Positions 59,701 to 64,000 of a stretch of DNA of 64,000 nt are shown piece after piece (position 1 is the stretch's first letter; every line of letters begins with the position of its first letter). Made by a program: the position numbers and the translations under genes. Origin of the DNA: Mastacembelus armatus (Eukaryota > Chordata > Actinopteri > Synbranchiformes > Mastacembelidae); NCBI RefSeq assembly GCF_900324485.2, contig NC_046650.1, forward strand, positions 16,138,193 through 16,202,192, written 5' to 3'. The notes beneath the pieces are model-generated. The model saw only the letters and a list, made by a program, of their open reading frames with translations. It did not search any database and was not told the DNA's origin.

Positions 59701-62700
59701 CAGGAGCTGCTCGACGCCTTCAGCTCTGACGACTGGGGCTTCCCTGAACAACGCAGTGACAGCAGTGGGAACAGCCAATCAGAGAGCGAGGAAGGAGAGC
59801 AGGAAGACGGAGAGGAGGATATGGCGGCTCTGAAAGCAAGGATACAAGCCTTTGAGCAGCAGGTGGCTGATGGGAATTCTGGGGACAGTAAGAGAGACTT
59901 TGTTGTCACAAAAAGACCTGAACCCCGTCCACGCCCTCGTCTTCAGGTGCAGCCATCCAAATCTGTCCCTCCCAGTGTTGCCCCAAAACCCAAAAACCTT
60001 TCACAGGTGCCCAAGCCATCCAGCAAGGCATTCTGGGAAGATGGTGCTTTGAAATCAGCAGAGTCAGGTGGCACTGACGCTTTGAAATCAACTGAAACCC
60101 CCTCTATAGACTTAAACCCTGAAGCTGAAGCTGCTACTGAACCTTCCTGTACCCCGAAATCACCCCCATCTGTACTGCCCCAACCCTGCAAAACCACTGA
60201 AAAACCCCCATTAACACCAAAACCCCAGGCTGCTGCAGAATCCCCTGTCCCAGCCCCCAGGCCACCTCCACCTAAACTCACCCACTCTCTGAGTGACGCT
60301 TCACTCCTAGTCCATCCCAAACTTCCACCCAGACCCCCAGTTGCCCCCAGACCCAGCATGGGATCGCCAAACCAGGAAAAAAGCACCACAACTGGGCTTA
60401 CTCCCCATTCCCTCCCCCTGAGACCGTCTGCTGAGTGTTTCAGTGGAGCAGAGACTGAGGCTGGAAGAGATGAGACTTCTACCCCACCAGGTGAGTGTGA
60501 ATCAGTTGTCTGTGAGGTTTGCTGCCCTCTGCAGGCAGCAGAAGTAACTACAGCAGATCTGAGCGCAGCATTTAATTTGCAATTAAATGGTAAAGAAAAT
60601 TATTATTGCATTCAGCCCCTATAGTAAAATTTATGTTAAGCCAGTTTCTTCTGTGAGCACTTCCCAGGAGATGTATAACCGATCAAATAAATATTTGACA
60701 CAAATCCACACAGTCGAGTGATTGTCATCCTCAGAGTACATCCCACACTGTAGCAACATCTGCACAATGGATACTATATAATGATGGTTACAGTGAACTG
60801 TGTTTAACAGAGGAGTGGCACATTACTGGTGCTGTTAGACATCAAGCTGAAACCTAAGACTGTCGCTGCCAATGGAAACAGACAGAATGTTTTGAGTTTG
60901 TTGAGTTACTCTTTGTTTTATGAGATGTTCCTGTAATGTGTTTTTTTCCCCTCCATCATTAGTTTGAGTCATTTCCAGCTGTGAGCAGCTGGAACACTGC
61001 AGATGGCACCCAGAGTCTCAGACGCTGATTCTGACAGTAACCTGAGCAGTAATGTTATGTAAACATGTTTTTCTGAAGTGCTCAGCCTAAAGTGGGTCAT
61101 AGATGAGTGAAGTATAATAGAGCGGAGATATTTGGTGTGTTCTTCATTTTCAACTTAATACAAAATGATTCTCCAATGTAATGATCCTTTACTGTCGCAA
61201 AAGTTGGTTAGAGCAGTTTTCAACATTTTATTCACTCCTGCACATTTGTAGCCAAAAAGATTGCACAAGTTTTTATCTCCGTTACCAGATGTGTTTTTAT
61301 GTGTTTGTTCTGTGGCCCCAAAATCACAGCTCACAAATATTTATCTCTGATTGTTTTCTTAGTTTCTGTGATAGTAAATTAAATATCTTTTTTGACAAGT
61401 GTTTGGACAAAACAAATTATTTTAATATGCCTCATTTCCCTTTGGGAAATCATGATCATTTTTTGTGATGTTCTCCTTGAATATGTAATCAGCAGATTAA
61501 AATTGATGTTCGATTAATGAAAATTATCAGTGGTTGCAACCCAGATCACTGGTTAAATTAAGTTTATTTCATGTACATTTAAGACGCGTGTACTTTTGTA
61601 CTATACAGCCTGCCTGTTATTACAAAGTACACAAAAGGTTGTTTTCAATCAAGGTAACAAACTATGGCTGCTTCAGAGAAACACTTTGTTTTTTATGAAA
61701 TGTATTTGTATTGATCTGAGTCAAATCTTCAGGAATCAAATCAAATCAGGGGTTTTTGTATGTAAAACTGATCATGTGTTCACCTCACCATGCAGGAACA
61801 GTCCAACCTGCTAACCAGCGTTCCTTCTGAGAGCTGAAGCATATCAGCCTCGTGTCTGTGTTCAATATGAAGCTGGAGTCAGGATGTGATTAAATCCAGC
61901 TGTATTTCTTATAGACTGTGACAGTTTAACAAGTTAAACAGCAAAACCTTTTAGTCTTTACAGCATAAAAACATTCACCTCATCCAGCTGCTGCTCGGTG
62001 TCAAATTCATGGTGTTTGACAAATATTTACATGTGTTGAAGGAGACGTGCTGCTTCCTGCTTACTCTGCTTATCTACCTGATAACCTCAGCATGTGTGCT
62101 GCTGATTAGCTCAGTTTTGTTTAGTCTTGGTAACTGATTTCTGTGTGATGTGGAGCTGGTAGCAGTGTGCTAAACATCGTTAGAGTCAACCACCCAAGTG
62201 CCAGTGTTCATGCTTACATTTAAAATGTTCTCCATGTTTACCCCGAGCGCCTCTCTGGGATTTGCTGTGACGTCAGTGTTTCTGATGCCTCCATACTGAC
62301 TGCTGAACACAGATTCATTGTGAACTGAGGCCAAACAAGCAGACGTCTCAGCTCACACTGGAGGGAATGAGCAACGCTGAAAACGTCGTCGGAGGATGCA
62401 GCTCTTCCTCTCTGCTCCTGACCAACATCAGAGTCATTTCTGCCCCATACTGATGCCAAGTCTGCAGATTTTTGAATCTGAGAAACAAACATCCCAGGAA
62501 TGTTTAAATGAAACAGATGAAATGATAATTTTCTGCAGATTGATGACTCTATGAGCTGTTTAGAGTTTGGTGTGTTTACAGCACTACATGAGATGTTTTA
62601 ATCCTCAGATATTCTCCACCTCTCCTTCATTAAATGTATCATCAGTAATAATCTACTTAGCATAGATTCTAATTTCTGAGGCGACTTCTCATATTTTCTT

Positions 62701-64000
62701 GTTTGTTTGTTGTTTCAGTGAAAGCAGGAAGTGTTCGTCCAGGCATCCCGGCCAAACCGGCAGCGCTGACCTCACCACGCAGAGCCAGCGGTAAGAGAGA
62801 GACTGACTGTGAACGAGAGCTGCAGTACAAAGGAGCGTTTCAGGGCTTAGAGACACAAATCTTTCTCGTTTGTTATGCAGCTGGAGAAACATGGAGAGAA
62901 TTTATGTGTTTTGTGTGTGTGTGTGTGTGTGTGTGAGACACACACATAAAAAGAGATGGGGGGGCATTATGCAACCCAAACATTGTGCAAGAAAAATACT
63001 GTGATTGTGTGAGAAGAAAAAGCCCCCACTGTAGTTGTATGCTGTGAGTTTGGTGTGTCAGAGGTGTGTGTGTGTGTGTGTGTGTGTACATTTTCATTAA
63101 AACCAAATGACTGGTTAACTTTTGTTTTCTTTCTGTTTGTATATTTTATTGCTGAGTTGTGTATTCAAGAACATCAGCTGCTGAAGGAAACAATATGATT
63201 CTGCCAAATGTTGTGGGACTTTTGTGTAATCCAGGTAGTTTTCTTTGACTTTGGTGTGGTGTGTTTATGTTATCTCTTCACATTGGTCCACTACATCCAA
63301 AACAGTGTTGGTCTGACTCTATACATCGGTACAGTTCATCGGACTAGGGCTTGTTAGTGTGTGCTATGAATAATGTATTCTGACTGCTGTGTTCCACCTC
63401 CAGCTCCAAATCTGTTCCCCAAACCCACCGGAGCATCACCAACACCTCTAGAAACAAACCCTGTCCCCACCAGACCTACAGCTGCTGCCCCTGTCACACC
63501 CCCCAAACCTTCAGCACCAGCCCCTGCTTCAGTCCAGAGCCTCAGGCCTGCAATCCCAGCTCCGGCTCTGAGGAAAGGTCCTGTGATTCAGACCAAAGCA
63601 GAAACCACCAGCACTGCGAACTCCTCAGACCCCCCACTGCCTCCACGGTGAGAACTGAATTTGTTATTCTAAGTTCACTGTTAAGAAAAAAAGATGTGTT
63701 GTGATTGTCCAGGGGCTGAATAAAACACTCCTGCAGCTTGAATAAAGTCTGAATGAAGCTGCTAAAGGTTGTTTGGTCCTCAACAGAAACGTCCTCTGTA
63801 GGTTTGTCCAACATCAATCAGTGTATTTCTTTGTCTCTGTCCAGACCTTCAAGTGTGAAGTTACTCCCCCTTCGTCCTCCACCAATCAAATCCATTCCTG
63901 GTCGACCACCGCCTCCGGCCATCAGCTCAGCGTCATCAGCCAACCAGATCCCTCCTTCCAAAATCAGTCCCGCTTCCTCCAGCTCTTCACAGACTAGTTC
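50800..64000 (+). CDS. sh3d19: SH3 domain-containing protein 19 (EVE1), 5' part
   Basis: Ten coding exons in the window join in phase: 50800-50890, 55503-55539, 57795-57835, 58279-58396, 58537-58672, 58999-59164, 59255-60490, 62719-62790, 63404-63647 and 63845 to the edge; about 765 residues so far. SH3D19 is a cytoplasmic adaptor whose C-terminal SH3 domains bind ADAM proteases and other proline-rich partners; those domains lie beyond the window. The visible half starts MAEARSEEEEESVMRDTREQ, has an Arg-Asp/Glu repeat (exon 4), the block EITILSAEPL..WFPGASAG, a PPPPPPAAQIWGPTIPPS run, a PPSY WW-binding motif (PPPSYEEVIKEKTQEQVL) and, in the 1,236-bp exon 7, many SH3-binding proline motifs (LPPRPPVAPRPS, PAPRPPPPK). 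This is the long N-terminal isoform. Identity rests on the EITILSAEPL-PPPSYEEV region, the proline motifs and divergence from FHIP1A, the vertebrate arrangement. Incomplete at the right edge. Confidence 0.88.
50891..55502. other. SH3D19 intron 1 (4.6 kb)
   Basis: AT-rich intron with an A21 run at 52483-52503 and a fish dispersed repeat near 53900-53960. No nested gene is supported. A possible alternative first exon is listed separately. Confidence 0.5.
54560..54905 (+). promoter_or_regulatory. Possible alternative SH3D19 first exon
   Basis: Two CCAAT boxes (agccaataat at about 54575, gccaatcagg at about 54600) are followed by purine-rich leader sequence ending in a donor (ttcag|gtgagg at 54906). 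It would splice to exon 2 at 55503 and bypass the first coding exon. Purely inferred. Confidence 0.3.
58310..58394 (+). repeat. Purine simple repeat inside SH3D19 exon 4
   Basis: Units of gagaca and gagaaa are translated as Arg-Asp and Arg-Glu dipeptides in frame. Confidence 0.9.
60686..60691 (+). terminator. Poly(A) signal in SH3D19 intron 7
   Basis: AATAAA 62 bases after the in-frame stop (60622-60624) reached if the exon 7 donor at 60491 is ignored. It would give a truncated protein without SH3 domains. Confidence 0.4.
60700..62700. other. SH3D19 intron 7
   Basis: AT-rich, with no exon I can support between 60491 and 62718. Open frames at 61181-61468 and 62238-62492 look accidental. Confidence 0.45.
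62907..62937 (+). repeat. (GT)n microsatellite in SH3D19 intron 8
   Basis: GT run, with a second at 63063-63088. Confidence 0.92.

Noticed and set aside
59685-60389. Minus-strand frames of 60-148 residues
   Set aside because: Antisense shadows of proline-rich SH3D19 exon 7.
1-64000. CRISPR arrays, tRNA or rRNA genes, bacterial operons, retroviral or Polinton elements
   Set aside because: None seen. Tandem arrays here have no spacers, no tRNA box pair stood out, and all gene structures are intron-split vertebrate ones.

Overview
The window is nuclear DNA of a bony fish, probably a percomorph-type teleost. Genes have short, phase-consistent GT-AG introns, typical teleost dispersed repeats (L2-like LINE pieces, 'gatggatg'-tailed repeats, 'aagtacttaagta' elements, GT/CT microsatellites) lie between them, and FHIP1A and SH3D19 stand head to head as in other vertebrates. 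All gene models were built by eye from splice sites, reading phase and remembered family sequences; no database search was possible.

Region 1 (about 2.2-26.1 kb) is a cluster of five small V-set immunoglobulin-superfamily receptor genes. Copies 1 and 2 are on the minus strand, copies 3 and 4 on the plus strand, so the four form a rough inverted (palindromic) array centred near 11.2 kb, where LINE debris lies. Copies 1-4 share an apparently identical signal exon, an apparently identical 99-bp first intron that stays open in frame, and a nearly identical V exon; they differ at the CDR3-like end and in the membrane/tail exon. Copy 2 has a replaced C-terminus, and copy 4 has lost its stop codon and runs in frame into an L2-like LINE fragment. 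Copy 5 is a diverged paralogue with its own stalk exon. The cluster looks like a rapidly turning-over immune-type receptor family. Promoter blocks, an orphan tail exon and partial V exons are scattered among the copies.

Region 2 (about 28.4-36.6 kb, minus strand) holds two cell-surface genes that I cannot name. One encodes a 344-residue Ser/Thr-rich type I membrane protein in ten exons. Upstream of it, a 77-residue, three-exon gene encodes a signal peptide, a very acidic short peptide and a GPI-type hydrophobic end. A roughly 0.87-kb tandem repeat at 27.5-28.4 kb follows the first gene.

Region 3 (37.8-48.9 kb, minus) is FHIP1A (FAM160A1), a HOOK/FTS-interacting adaptor for dynein cargo. All 16 coding exons join in phase to 1,157 residues. 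Region 4 (50.3 kb to the right edge, plus) is the 5' part of SH3D19 (EVE1): ten coding exons of its proline-rich half, with the SH3 domains lying beyond the window. The two genes are divergent, with candidate promoters near 48.9 and 50.4 kb.
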